From NCBI GenBank assembly GCA_020086605.1, contig JACBWW010000048.1, forward strand, positions 5,910,712-5,974,711: a stretch of 64,000 nucleotides of DNA, written 5' to 3'. Positions 1-11,914 of this stretch are shown one piece after another (the stretch's first letter is position 1; every line of letters begins with the position of its first letter). The notes beneath the pieces were generated by a model that saw nothing but the letters and a program-made list of their open reading frames with translations, did not search any database and was not told where the DNA came from. Source of the stretch: Lanius collurio (taxonomy: Eukaryota > Chordata > Aves > Passeriformes > Laniidae). The position numbers were made by a program, and so were the translations under genes.

Positions 1-329
1 TCCTAGTCTTGCTACGTAGACATTGGAGTTTCCTAAGGACACATATGATATACACCAGTGTAAAAGTGTTGGAAAGTAATTCCATTCCTAATAATGTAAG
101 GTGTTCCTAATAAATGTTTCTCTTTAAAACTCCTTTATTTAAATAATTTGGCTTAGTACTGTTTAAAGATTCATTAAATTTTTCAAGTACTTTTGTGGCC
201 TGCATCAATTTATTTAAATTCGTAATTCCACTCAATATGTCAAAGATATTGTAACATAAAGAATATAGTTAGTTAGCCAAGAGTACCCCCCAAAATATGA
301 AAAAGGGTCAGCAGAGTGGCCTTTTGTGA
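1..329. other. Unique AT-rich sequence
   Basis: No gene, repeat family or structured element is recognised. The stretch is AT-rich with stops in all frames and leads into the CR1 fragment that follows. Confidence 0.6.
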
Positions 330-527
330 TTGAGTGACTACATGAGTGGACAAGGGAAGTGGACAGATGTCATTTATCTGGATTTCTGTAAAGCCTTTGA
401 CACAGTCCTTCACAATATCCTTCTCTCTAGATTGGAGGGAGATAGATTTGATGAGTGGACTGTTAGGTGGATAAAAAATTGGTTGAACAGGCCCATCCAG
501 ACTGTCCATTTCTCAGAGTCCTGATGG
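330..527 (+). mobile_element. CR1 LINE fragment, reverse transcriptase region
   Basis: The plus-strand translation contains YLDFCKAFDTVLHNILLSRL followed by a segment reading DEWTVRWIKNWLN. This is the block just upstream of the variable region in CR1 reverse transcriptases, where the usual form is a D-F-x-K-A-F-D-x-V-x-H motif and then W-I-x-N-W-L. The reading frame is open for only about 64 residues and opens at a TTG. Neither the YADD catalytic box nor the 3' end is present, so this is a dead internal fragment. Family and strand are secure; the exact ends are approximate because similarity fades on both sides. Confidence 0.9.
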
Positions 528-3429
528 ACATCAGTGGTCATACTCTCCCTTTCTTGACTTTTAGAAATCCCAAAAATTTGGAAATTTTGACAGCAATAAA
601 TGTAAAGCTGTGACTGTAGTTCATGAGTTTGGGTTTCTGAAAGCTGCCTTCATCCATGCCATAATTTAAATTAGCACAATGGTGCTGTTAATCAAACTAG
701 ATTGCAACAATATCTAGGAAGCATTATACTGGTTGATTAAATTAAAGTGCCCTTCCAGTCAAGAACATCAGAGTTAAGAAAGAAAAAGGTGACAGTAATC
801 TTTCTACCAGCTGTTGCTGGGCAAATCCCCATCAATCTCTTCAGGACAGAGTTACAACCTGTGCAACATCGTGCCCAAGAAATTAAGAATAGTCCCAGTG
901 GCCGGTTTGTAAATTATTAATGTATATCTAAAAATGTACCTAAAAGTACATTTTGTTAATACATTCTAAGAATATACATATCTAAGACAACTGTCCCCAG
1001 CACAGTCATCTTCCACTGCTCCTGCAGCAGTACCAGATTCTTTGATCGTCTTTTTTCAGCAACCCTACCATTTGATCTTCTAAGCTATTTTGTTTCAAAG
1101 TTTCAAACAATTTTCTTCTTCTGACTCTGAGCTCCTAAGGTTATCTTTGCTTCAATATCCAGCTATTCTAGATACTCAGGATCATTTCTAGTAATATTTT
1201 GGTTTCATGGGCTAGCATTACCACTGCTCTTGACAATTTAACCCTATTTTTTACTGTGCCAAGTTACTAGCTTTTTTCTGGAGCATTGCTACACCTATTA
1301 ATTTCTATTGAGTGTTTTGTTTCTGCCATACAATTTCCCTCCGTCTGACACCAGAAGTATGATTTAACATACCTTATCTGTTTAAGATGAGATGATTGTA
1401 AAGAAAGTGCAGGTAAACAATGTTTCCTCTGGGGGATTATTTAAATCTTTTTTCCCCCAATAGGACCTTGGGGAATAATGAGAAACCTAGATGTGTTAGA
1501 AAGGTAGATAAGAGGAACATGTAATAAAAATTGTGGAACAGAACTTGCTATAGAGAATTTGTATGAATTAATTTTAGGAAATACCTTAACTAGTACAATA
1601 CTAAACTCAGTTTTGCCCTTAGGTAGAATGAGGACAAAGCTATTAAGAAAATGCTGATCCATTTTTTAACTTCACTGACCTTTCCAAGAATCTTGTTTTG
1701 GACTGAGTTTATTTCTACATTTTCTTACACAGTGCTATACTATAATGTATTCAAGGATAGAAAGGATCAGATTAATGCAGGCAGAAGTTACTCATTATTC
1801 ATCACTTAGACATTTTTTCTTCCTGGGTAATCTCCAACCTGATTTCTAACTGAAAAACGTCCTCAATTTAAATTCCTTGGCGTATAAGACTCTATATATT
1901 GAGTGTATATATGTATATATACATAAAATATATATATAGATTAAATTGTTTTCAAGCAGCAGAAGACCTAGTAGATACAACGAATCCCCACAAGAAATTA
2001 TTACTGATGACTCTGCCGTCAGTACAGGGTTTAAATAAGATATTTACAACTCTGCTTTACATTTTTGAATTACAACAGCTTAAAACACAGCATCATAAAT
2101 ACATCTGGTTTCAATTAACCTAGGAGATGAAAGGTGATTGCAAGTTTCTAAAGTTCATTAAATAGGTGACCTCATTATTTTAATTAATTCAGTCATGTCA
2201 TACTGCACTCTATTTTTAGTAATGTAAGCCAGTTTGGATTTATTACTGTACTTCAAGGTTTTTGGTAATTTTAAATGCTGCTAAGTTTAATATTTAAAGT
2301 TTAACTGCACTGAAAAAAAAGAAGTCTTGTCCTGTCTCATTCTTAAATTTGTTTTTCAATTACATTTGATGAGACAATTTATATGGTGGCTTCAGGAGTT
2401 GGATAAATTTATTCCAGTATATGAAATGAGGAATTTTCTCTTCTGTTAGTATTTGAAGTGACATGTGGAAGAACAAAAATCCCAACTTTGCCTCATGCAG
2501 ATGATCTCAGATACCAAGCTGTCACAAATGGCTCTGACACATATATTTGGGCAACTAACACTTATGTGCTTAATATTTGGCAGGCTGAGTTTAGTTTTGG
2601 CCTCCAAAACTGAAAATCAACCCATTTAATTTTCTGAATTTTGTGTTATTTCATAAATAATGTGTTACAACTCTACTTAAGAATAATAATATTAATTGCA
2701 GTCACATTAATTGAGCCTCATTTAGAGGAAGTAAATTTTTGTAAGACAGGAAGAGCAAAATGCAGGAATATTCTTTTCAGCCCACCAATGACTTTGAAGT
2801 TATATATGCAAAAGATACTATTATATAGATTTATTATTTTTAAGATCATATGCATGATTTTAGCTCAGAAATTTCAATATGGAATTGGTCATTTAAAAGG
2901 TGAATACCTCAGATCTGAGCATCATATTCCTAAGACCTGTGCTCAGGTTAGTAATAAGAAGATTGAAGATTTTTATAATGGGATATAAAGGTATTGACAG
3001 AATTTGTCAAACTGTTGTTTTCAGGGCTGTCTACTACTGTAGCACATACTACTACACAGATGTAGAAAAAAATCAACATTAAATACTATCTTATATCTTA
3101 CAACAATATAATATATTCATAGTATACATGCTATAGGATATAATCTCTCTGTAGAATGTATATAACTACATATACTGTATGTAATACATATACACACAAT
3201 ATATAAATTTATATACCTACACATAAAAATGTTTGTCCTTTTTGTCCTATTATAAATTTGGCACACCACTGTTTCATTTAGTTTCTTGAGACTCTGACTC
3301 AGTTTGTCTCATCACTCTGTAGCTGACTGCTGGGAAATCAAAAGAAAATGTAAATTATTTGACCAAAGAGAGAGTCTGGAGACAAGAGTGCAAACGGGTA
3401 AAGGCAATTTTGCAGCTTAGGGTAACAAA
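528..3429. other. Unique AT-rich sequence with small TA-rich patches
   Basis: No coding exon or recognisable mobile element was found. TA-rich low-complexity patches lie near 1898-1942 and 3095-3225. The short open frames here, up to 115 codons at 2641-2988, have no domain or compositional support and follow from AT-rich sequence with locally few stops. Confidence 0.6.
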
Positions 3430-3430
3430 A

Positions 3431-4275
3431 TGGTTTGCACTGGAAGGGACCTTAAAAATAATAGTCCAAACCCCCAGTTATGTGCCAAGACATCCTGGAC
3501 TGAGTCAGGTTGCTTAAAGCCTATTCAACTTGATTTTGAAAAATTCCGGTGATAAGATATCCACAGCTTCTCTGGGCAATCTGTTACAGTGTCTCATTAC
3601 TCTTGTCATAACAAATTTCTATTTAAACCTCTTTCAGTTTAATGCTACTAGCTCTTGTTCTGTTGCTACATGCCCAGGTAAAAAAAATCTTCTACCATCT
3701 TTCTTATAAACACTTTTAAGTATGGAAAAACAACATTAAGATGCCCCCAAAGCCTCCTCTTCTCCAAGCTTAACAGCTCCAATTGTGTCAACCCTTCCAC
3801 TTAAGAGGTGCTCTGCACAGGAAGTTCTGCCCTGGGTTTTCTCTTACAAGTTCATGTCTGTCTTGAACTGGGGCACTCAAAACTGGATGATAACAGGAGA
3901 TGTCTTATGAGAGCAAAGTAGAGGAGGGAGAATCACTTCATTCAACCTGCTGGCTACATTGCTTTTTATGACTACCTGGGTATGATTGGCTTTCTGGGTG
4001 GCAAGCACACATTGCCACAACTCATGTTCAGTTCTTCATCCATCAGCCCACCCTAATCCTTCTCTACAGGCCTGATCTCAATCCATTCATCCCACAGCCT
4101 GTATTAATACTGGCAGTTGTCAATCTCAGATGCAGGACCTAATTTTATGGTTCCAGTAGAGATACTTGAGGAACATCACTCAATATTGATCTTCTTTTGG
4201 GCCTAGAGACATTCGGATGCAGACTTTCAGCCCACTTCCTTATCCATCTAAACACACATCTCTCCCATTCAGGGA
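3431..4275 (-). mobile_element. CR1 LINE, 3' portion, reverse orientation
   Basis: Read on the plus strand this begins with the reverse complement of a CR1 3' end (tggaagggaccttaaa, then tagtccaaacccccagt). It continues through the conserved segment for 'confined and grouped' CR1 C-terminal codons (cttctctgggcaatctgtt) and the upstream reverse transcriptase region (cctcttctccaagctta, cttcatccatcagcccaccc) to about 4275. Order and orientation match a single 5'-truncated CR1 of about 0.85 kb. Many indels and stops show it is old and inactive. The terminal 8-bp microsatellite of CR1 is not clearly preserved at 3431. Confidence 0.92.
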
Positions 4276-4916
4276 TAGGAATCTTCTTTGCAAAATATTG
4301 TAAAAAGTTGAGTATTCCTGTATGGGGAATGGTAGTAAGAGTCTAAAGAAGGAACTTTGTAATGGTGGGCCCTCTGTATCTCTGTGGAAATCTGCTCTTT
4401 GCTGAGGAGGTACAGTTTCAACCCCTCAGAGAAATTAGACAAAGTGGAAAGATAATGGAGAGTAGATTAAAATTAAAATAAGAGCAACATATTTTTGAAG
4501 ACATGAAACTTGATGGCATTGTTATAGTTTTTTCCATACTGGTGTTGTGAATTTATAAAGTAGAGTAATCTGCATCTCTTCCATGCCCATAGAGGAGCCT
4601 CGGCTGAGTATAGAGGGAAAACATCAAACTTCATTGAGGAGTACTTGCATAAATATCTAGACTTACTTCTGCCTGAAATCCACAGAAATTTTATTAGCAC
4701 TACATCAATTTCCCAGCAAGTAAGCAGATGACCCTGTGGCTTTTGAAACATCTGTGTGCAAATGTGAGAATAAATGGTCGCAGGAGACTTAGTTACCTAA
4801 TCAATTTTGCAATAGGAGGTCATTGTAGAATTGGAGTCATTGTGACCTCAGATGCCCTATCTTTTGGTAAAAAAATTCAACAGAAACTTTGTCTATATTT
4901 CACCATTTAAGAGAAA
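4276..4916. other. Unique sequence
   Basis: Nothing recognisable was seen. A 92-codon reverse open frame at 4473-4751 has no family features and is judged a chance frame. Confidence 0.5.
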
Positions 4917-4937
4917 CAAAACAAAACAAAACAAAAA
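4916..4937 (+). repeat. (AAAAC)n pentanucleotide tract
   Basis: About four units of AAAAC in tandem are visible directly. This is a short simple repeat with no other content. Confidence 0.85.
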
Positions 4938-4991
4938 GTTGTTCATGGATACTAAAAAACCAGTAGAGAGCTTCTCACAACATTTCACAAG

Positions 4992-5016
4992 CTTCTCACA
5001 GCTTTCCTGTGAGAAG
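4992..5016. repeat. Hairpin 1 of a pair
   Basis: The perfect 10-bp arms CTTCTCACAG (4992-5001) and CTGTGAGAAG (5007-5016) are separated by a 5-base loop. Adding a G-T pair and two A-T pairs extends the stem to about 13 bp. The left-arm sequence also occurs, nearly intact, at 4971-4980. No run of T follows in a way that suggests a terminator, and nothing indicates transcription. Confidence 0.8.
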
Positions 5017-5022
5017 TTTCCA

Positions 5023-5046
5023 TTCTCATGAAGTCTCTCATGAGAA
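5023..5046. repeat. Hairpin 2 of a pair
   Basis: The perfect 9-bp arms TTCTCATGA (5023-5031) and TCATGAGAA (5038-5046) are separated by a 6-base loop. It lies 6 bases after the first hairpin and shares the TTCTCA/TGAGAA core, so the two could have arisen from one local duplication. Confidence 0.8.
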
Positions 5047-6440
5047 AGCAGTTAAAGAAAATGTAAACTCCTTGCAGCTGCATAAGTGTTACGAGAACTG
5101 TGAAGGTTATTTTCCTACTTTAAGAATAATATTTGGAAATGGGTGTCTTGCTGTTCAGCCTATCAGCTTTGAGAGGTGGTGGGTCAATAGGCTAATCATG
5201 TAATTTCTTTATTGCAAACCATGCTATAAAAAAGGAGCCCTCCATTAAATGTGGTCTTAGTTCTTACTCTGACCATATCTCTGACCTACCTTCATGCTGT
5301 GATTTTCTCCGCTCCCTGGGATTTACAGCAACAGTTGTTTTATTTACTCAGCCATTTTTTAAAATTGCTGGCGAAAAAGTAAAATTCAACGCAATCATTT
5401 GACTGTGTCAACTGGTTACTCAATTTTTTTGTCATTTCTTGCTAGCTAAAACCTAGAACCAAAAAAATACAAAAAAAATAACAGGAAAAAAACCAACAAC
5501 ATAGCAAAACAAAACATAGCTGTGGTGTTCTCTATCTACCTAAACATGCTGTAATGGAGATAATCTGAGGTTTATTTCTGATCTGACATTTTTTCTGAAG
5601 TGAAATGAACCATTAGAAGTTTGTTTCTTATGTAGTTTGGTAAAAAACAATGAAGGACTTTGTTCCTGCTTTGAAGAAAAATCTAGAAGCACATGAAGCA
5701 ACCAATTGATTCTCACTTACCACTTTGGTTAATTTTAGTTGAACAAAACAGTCACAGTAAAATAGGAAAAAAAAGAAAAAACACCACCAAAAGAGTGCTG
5801 AACAATTTTTAAGTGATGATCCCATTTGCTTTGCCTTAAGTTGGATTTCCAGAAAGCTGTGGAAATAATGTGTTAACACAGAATTTTGCTAATATCTGAA
5901 AGTGTCACTTAGACGGCTCTATCCTTGATAAAAATGTAGAACATTTTCAAAATGTCATGTGGGTGTCTGAAAAGACTAATGGTGAAGCAGTACTGAATAT
6001 GTGTAAGACTATAGTAATAGGGCATTATAATGCAAAATAAGTGCAGAGAAAACAGTCTTCCAATGTAATATCCTCAAAAGATTGTATGTTGGTTCATGTA
6101 AGCAATCATAATATATTTGTGTATAGATATGTCTACATGCATACAGATAAAAGTATATACCTGCATATGTATGTACATATATACTACAAAACAAGGATGA
6201 AGTAAGGTGATCTGCATTATATAAATAATTATGGTAATGAAAAAATAATGAAGTTGTCCCTTAAAATACAACTGAAGAGGAAAAGCATTCAATTAGTTGG
6301 TAGAAAAAAGAAAAAAATATCATAACTACAGTAGTTTCAGTGTAGTTACATTAATAATAGAATAACACTGCTCACATAACATTTTTCATGTGCAGAATAG
6401 ACAACACAGCAGCTTACAGAAAGGCTGCAATACCAATATA
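5047..6440. other. Unique AT-rich sequence
   Basis: No gene or repeat family is recognised. A-rich patches occur near 5460-5510 and 5765-5790, and TA/CA-rich sequence near 6110-6190. Confidence 0.5.
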
Positions 6441-6545
6441 CCCACCTTACAGAAAATGAGGTATAAAGATGTGAAGTTCCTTGTGATCAGGAGAAGGAAC
6501 CAGGTATGCCACACAGGCCTCTTGATTTCTAATTCAATGCACTTT
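6441..6545 (+). mobile_element. Possible MIR-like SINE remnant
   Basis: The order of short matches resembles the core of the ancient amniote MIR SINE: accttacagaaaatgagg, then aaagatgtgaagttccttg, then a CACAGG and a tgatttctaattcaatgc segment. MIR copies do survive in birds, but similarity here is weak and spread over about 100 bases. It could be chance. Confidence 0.3.
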
Positions 6546-7280
6546 GTGCCTTGATAGATATTTGTGCAGTTCTTGCCATGAATTTAAAAATAAGTCACAA
6601 CTACTCACAATAAAAAAATCATTAAAATTTTGCAAAACCTATTTAAATAGTCATAATTTTTCCCAATCTGACAGTTTTTGGCTTAATATCAGTTTCAGCC
6701 TGATATTAAGACAAGAAGCTCACATGATGCAATAAGTATTTGAAACTGAATATCTAACTTCAATCATAAATTTTTGTACTGTTTGATATAGCCATGCATA
6801 AGCATGACTTCCTTTGCCATAGATTTGCAACTGTCACACTATGCATGCGAGTGTACGTTACTCAAATGATTGCAGTTACTAAAATTGTGAAACAATGGCT
6901 AAGCTCAAGTAATCTTTGTTTCTAGAAAAATAGTATGCTAAAACTTCTATTCATAAAGCTCTGTGGTGGTTCAGAAAAAATTTATGCCACTTTTTGATTA
7001 AGACATCATACTCTAAGCATAGAAAATATAAATCAGTTTAGGCATAATGCTCAAAGAAGTTTTTATACCACAAAGCAAGAAATATATTTTAAATTCCTTG
7101 CCACAAGGATTTGTAGTATCATTTTCTTCAAGAAATTTTATTCAGATTAGAAAATGTATGTTTTTAGTAGTAGGTTTTCATTATTTGGTGATTTCTAGTG
7201 TGTGGCAAATGTATGCCACTTAAACTGCTTATGTGTTCCAAGGTGTAGCATGGTATTCTATCAGATCAGAAAATCATACT
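6546..7280. other. Unique AT-rich sequence
   Basis: No exon, RNA gene or repeat family is recognised between the MIR-like segment and the AT-rich repeat. Confidence 0.5.
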
Positions 7281-7370
7281 TCATTAATAATTAATAATCA
7301 AACATTATTAATTAATTATTATTATTAATTATTGATTATTAATTATTTATTATTAATTATTGATTATTAA
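7281..7370. repeat. TAATTATTA-rich low-complexity repeat
   Basis: The stretch is almost pure A/T and built of irregular repeats of attaatt, attatt and gattatt. It carries many overlapping TAATTA words that would resemble homeodomain sites by composition alone. It abuts the LTR remnant that follows. Confidence 0.85.
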
Positions 7371-7515
7371 ACTGTTCTTATTTCAACCCATGTGCTTTAC
7401 CTTTTTTTGTTTCTCTTCCCTCTCCCACCCTAGAGGCAGGGGTGAGGGAGGTGATTGGGGAGTGAGCACGTGTGCAACTGTGTGGTACTTTGCTGCTGTC
7501 TGGAGTTAAACCTCA
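7366..7515 (+). mobile_element. Avian ERV LTR remnant (R/U5 end)
   Basis: The text runs attaaactgttcttatttc, aacccatgtg, a pyrimidine stretch ending in ctctcccaccc, a GGGGTGAGGGAGG purine stretch, a GAGTGAGC block, then tgtgtggtactttgctgctg and ggagttaaacct. In this order these features match what I recall of the 3' part of a widespread songbird ERVL-type LTR, which ends in a ggttaaaccac-g/a-aca motif. Only the 3' part survives here, with a degraded terminus. Family identity is from memory and was not searched. Confidence 0.7.
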
Positions 7516-10448
7516 ATTTATGCCTACCTGAAACTCAATTTAATGGGCTTTATAGACTGAAAATTCTCAGCACTAAACTATGGAGTTAATATTAAATAAA
7601 TTGGTCCTTCTTGAATTTCTATAATGATTTTGACCACCTTTGGTTTTTAATATCTGGTGATGCTTGGCATAAGATCAGCTCTTCATTAGTATTTTTCTTA
7701 CCAGTTTTTACATTCCAGGTTGACTCCATGGGGTTTTAGCTCTTTTTAAATGTAGTTCATTGCTTGAGATTTATGTTTGTCACACTTTTGCCATCTGATT
7801 TCTTGATTTGTGAAACATATTCCAGTTTCTAAGTGAGTTATAGTTAGATATTTCTAGGTAGATTGCAAAGTATTTCATGGTAAGTACTATATGCTTTGTT
7901 TTCAGAGATTACAATACTTAGCTGCTTGTTAAGAACAAAATAGGCATAGCAAGAAATCAAGTCTGTCATTAGACACGTTAGACAGTACACTTCTAATGCA
8001 CTTCAATGTGCAGTACCAATTGCACGTAGTCCTATATTTTTATATGGAATTTGTAACTGCTTGAAAAATATTTTAATTTTTAACTTATTATAATTCCTAC
8101 ATCTTCCATTTTTGAAAAATGTGGCCCAAAATATCCAATTCATTCTTCCTTCATTTTAGTAAAAGTGTTGCAAGTAGTAGAATTTGACTACTCAAAAGTG
8201 TCTTTGTGACTTGGCATGTTGAAGGCCACATGTTAAATATCTGAGATTAGGACTCATTGATCTGTATTTATTGTTTTCAGCAGATAACTCCACTTAGAGA
8301 AAAAATGAAGAAAACCAAATATTTTTTTTTCATTGTAAATTTTACCTGAAAAACAAATACACCTACACAATACAAATGTTTTGTATGTTCTGCCGTTGTT
8401 TTATAGTCCTGCATGTTCTGTGACCTGACAGTTGCAATCACTTATGAAATGGCTTTATGTGCCTGAGTTTATTTTTCTGCTTTAGAGATCACATTTCACT
8501 TGTGTTTAGAGGGTTACAGACATGATTTGCCTCCAGATGCCAAAAAAATATGTCAATAACCAACTCACTACATTTTTGTTATTTTTGTCCCATTTGTTTT
8601 TTTTTTTTTTGAAGTCTAGGCACAGTGCCTTGCAGGCATTGTTGTTTTCTCTATCAGACATTTATAGAATACAAAGACAAACTATTGTGTTGTAACAAAA
8701 CACCATCATCTGCTACAGTGTATACTTCTGTCAATATTGCAAAAAAGACTAGATTACCTAGAAACACAGCAACTTTCCACATTTTTAACCTTCCATTAAA
8801 AGTATCTAGACCATTCTGACCTGCCATTATTAATATAGGCTTTTTCCTAATCTTTCCTTTCTCTTATCTTTCACTGAAAATCAGACATCAAGGATGAATT
8901 CCAAAGGCACTTAAATACCTGCACTTTGCATTGATATCAAAGTATAGATCGCTAGGAGTTTTAACATATCATTAATTCAATTTGCAACCTAATTTTTGCA
9001 GACCTTATTTAATAACTTTAACCATTAAGCCAAAAGATAGCCCAAAAGGTGGTGAGCAGTACTTTGTACTGCCAGAATGCAGAACTTAAAACATACATGA
9101 AAAGTATTGCAAGTTGAAGACATCAGGAATCTCATAGGACTATATTTGTGATACAAAATTACTATTCAGCGTATTGTTTTGCTCCACAAAGCAGAAGTGA
9201 GGAATTTCAGCACCTCAGTTTTCTCAATTCATCTGCCTAGGAACTCATATACAGTTGAAGTAATCAGAAGAACTCCTCTTGGGACTCTGGTCTGATGTAA
9301 ATCAATATACATTGATCTATTATTTTTTTCTGCTTTCCTCATCTTTTTCTCCCTCAGTAGTTGCTCCCTGTCAGCCATCACAATTGCTTACCCTTGTAAG
9401 GCCCTGTATTTATGCCTTCTATAAATCTGTCTCTTGACAAACATTTTTAGACTTTTTCTTCCCTTCCTTGTTACAAAGAGTTCTCATTAAAAGTTTTATG
9501 TCCTGATGTCTCCACATATCCCTGTCTTTTAAAGATTGGTTAAAAAGTTAATTAGGTTTCTCAGACAGTAATAAGCAGCATGAAACACAAATATGTTGTA
9601 TTAAATGATTGTCACATTCTTCTTGATTCTGTAATATAGTCACTAAAACTTTGGAAGTCCTCGTTACAATTTTCTTAATCTAGATTGCAAATGCTTAAAA
9701 TTATAGGCTGATGATAAGGAAACCACAAGGAAAATTTCAGAAGAGTTGCAGAGTATTTTCCTTGCTAAGTGAAGAATACTAAAGGCAAGAAAAGTTGTTT
9801 CATACTGACATAGAGGAGATATGTCCAAAAACGAGTATCTATGGTGGACAATTAGTGTTTTGTAATAAATTGTGTTTATTATTGCCAAATAGGGAAAACT
9901 CAGAGAAATCCTGTTCTTGGGCTTGGATATGCACTTTAATAACAGTTGCACATTTTCATGGCCAAATGTTTGACTTCAGAACCCAAAATGTTGGAGTTCT
10001 ACCTCTCATTGTAAGCCATACGATCAATCTAAACTCTTGGGTAATTGACAAGCATAACAACCCTTGTGACAGTTTTGTCCTTGACACTGATGTTACCCTT
10101 AGAGATTAAGTGAGCCCTTCAAGTGATCTCTGCTTCACATCTGTCTGATTGAAAGAGAAACCTGTAAACTTGTTTTCAATCTCTTTATCTTCAATGCTGT
10201 GATTAAAAGAAATCCATAAGTGTTATCAGCTTCTGCTTCTTTTCTCAGTGAGATTGGCAAATTCCACTAACTTTACTGGATGTCGCTGACATCAATCTAT
10301 TTGGATTGAAATACTGAACCAAAATGGTTTAAGTTTATCACACCTTAATGCCGTTGTGTGCAGATGCATACCCAGGACTCAGAAATGTTGATTCACTCAA
10401 CTCGGGACTAGTTTCCTCTCAAGAAACTAAGATAGAATATGGCAGGGA

Positions 10449-10493
10449 AAAACAAAAAAACCCAACAGCAACAACAGTAACAACAACAACAAA
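10449..10493 (+). repeat. (CAA)n-rich imperfect microsatellite
   Basis: An A7 run is followed by interrupted CAA/CAG units (aacagcaacaacagtaac and so on). It accounts for the poly-T/N-like residues in the overlapping short frames. Confidence 0.8.
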
Positions 10494-10710
10494 CCCAGCC
10501 AAAACCATTTTGATCTTAGTTAGGAATGAAGTAGAATTTTTTGGTTTTGTTTCTTTTTTCCCCCTCAAAATGACAAACTGGCTGTCACTTTGCCAGGACT
10601 TTTTAAGATTTAGAAAAAGTTTAGACAAAACTCACTGATTGAATGAACAAAGAAGTACATAGTTTTCTCTTTATTGTTTTGTTGGTTTTGATGTGAATGA
10701 TTGCCTCAAC

Positions 10711-10748
10711 TTTTTTTTTTTTCACCTTTTTTTTTTTTTTTTTTTTTT
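10711..10748. repeat. Poly-T tract interrupted once
   Basis: Two T runs (12 and about 22) are separated by CACC. It could be the reverse complement of a retroposon A-tail, but no retroposon body is recognisable beside it. Confidence 0.85.
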
Positions 10749-11712
10749 GGTGTGCAAATGCTGGAAGTCTCTTAAATTTCTTGTAGAATTTCCTATTTCA
10801 ACAGCATGTCAAGAGCTGGATGTTCTGTGTTGCTTTTCTCTCTCCTATAAACATTACTGATTTCTTGAAATACGTAAACAAACACAACAAACAAATAAAT
10901 AATCACATACACCCCTTTTACCTCTTAGTGAAATGTAGGATCCTGCTTACAAAGAACAATGACCAGAAGACTACCAAGAACAGAATGTACAAAGAAGGTG
11001 ACTCATGTTAAATCAAACATCATTGATTACTCCCAGTAATCCTGAAGTCAACTAATATTTACATCAGTCTGGCACGCCAGTGATTGATTATGGCTCAGCT
11101 ATAGCCAAACACAAACATTTATGGAAAGAAGCAAAGCAGAGCTACAGGTAGAATGGGACAACGCACACACACATTCCAAAAAGTAAAAACAACCACACTA
11201 AACCCAAAAACCAGGATGACTGCAGACAGCAAATACTACTTTGTTAAGAAACTAAAGAGCCGGGAACAATTTTAGCAAAAAAAAATGCTTTAAAATGCAA
11301 TGAAGAAGGAATGTCTTTATCCCTGTTTACCAGAAAAAAAGTGGCCATTGCTATATAATTTTCCCTCATTCTTCCTCTAAACAAGCACTGTTATATATGA
11401 TTAATCTTCACAACCTAAACTTCTCCAATGCTGGTTTGAAACTCTAGTCTGAATTACACTGGTTTTGATCCTTATCTATATGTTCTAGGAAACTGAACAT
11501 CAAGTAAACAGTTGTACAGTCTGCCAATAAAATATAGATGAAGTTATTTTAATTTTTTTTTTCAGTGACATGAAATAATTTCTCTTCTTTTCAATGTGTT
11601 TGAAAAAAGAGTAGCCATTTATTGCTACAATAGGTGGATATGGAAGTGATTTATAATCCTAGTTACAAAGACCATTTAACCTTCCAATACATTCTTCTTC
11701 CAACCTGTCACC

Positions 11713-11908
11713 TCTTCCTGATTGGGTGGTTTTGGGTGCCCGGGCCCGGGAAGAGAGCAGGGTCCCATGATTGGAGTCTGCCTTGGAACTCCAGCCATGA
11801 GGCTGGAGGAATAAATCATCTCTGAACATCTAAAGAAATATCGCTTCATCTTTCCTTCCAAGTTCATCACTGTCTTACACTTGTTGGAAAGATTTCCCCA
11901 TTACAACA
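11713..11908 (+). mobile_element. Short solo LTR, exact 6-bp target duplication
   Basis: The 196-bp element ends in attacaaca and is bounded by GTCACC on both sides (11707-11712 and 11909-11914), an exact 6-bp target-site duplication. It shares gattgggtggtttt, gggaagagagcagggtccca, ccagccatgaggctgga, a ggaataaa polyadenylation signal and the 3' end with the LTRs at 56.8 and 58.5 kb. Its 5' end, tcttcctgattggg, starts where those copies read tgttcctgattggg, so the terminal TG is probably mutated to TC. It therefore lacks the upstream U3 of its relatives while still having an intact insertion signature. No internal retroviral sequence is present. Plausibly ERVL or ERVK; the class is not fixed. 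Confidence 0.88.
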
Positions 11909-11914
11909 GTCACC

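Larger units (their letters stand above)
7516..11706. other. Unique AT-rich sequence
   Basis: No gene is recognised in this 4.2-kb stretch. It contains a poly-T of about 18 near 8596, a CAA-rich patch and a split poly-T tract listed separately, and scattered short open frames without domain features. Reverse and forward frames at 9664-10109 overlap each other and look like chance. Confidence 0.5.

Noticed and set aside
7281..7370. Cluster of TAATTA homeodomain-like sites as an enhancer
   Set aside because: The words follow directly from low-complexity A/T repetition; there is no independent support.
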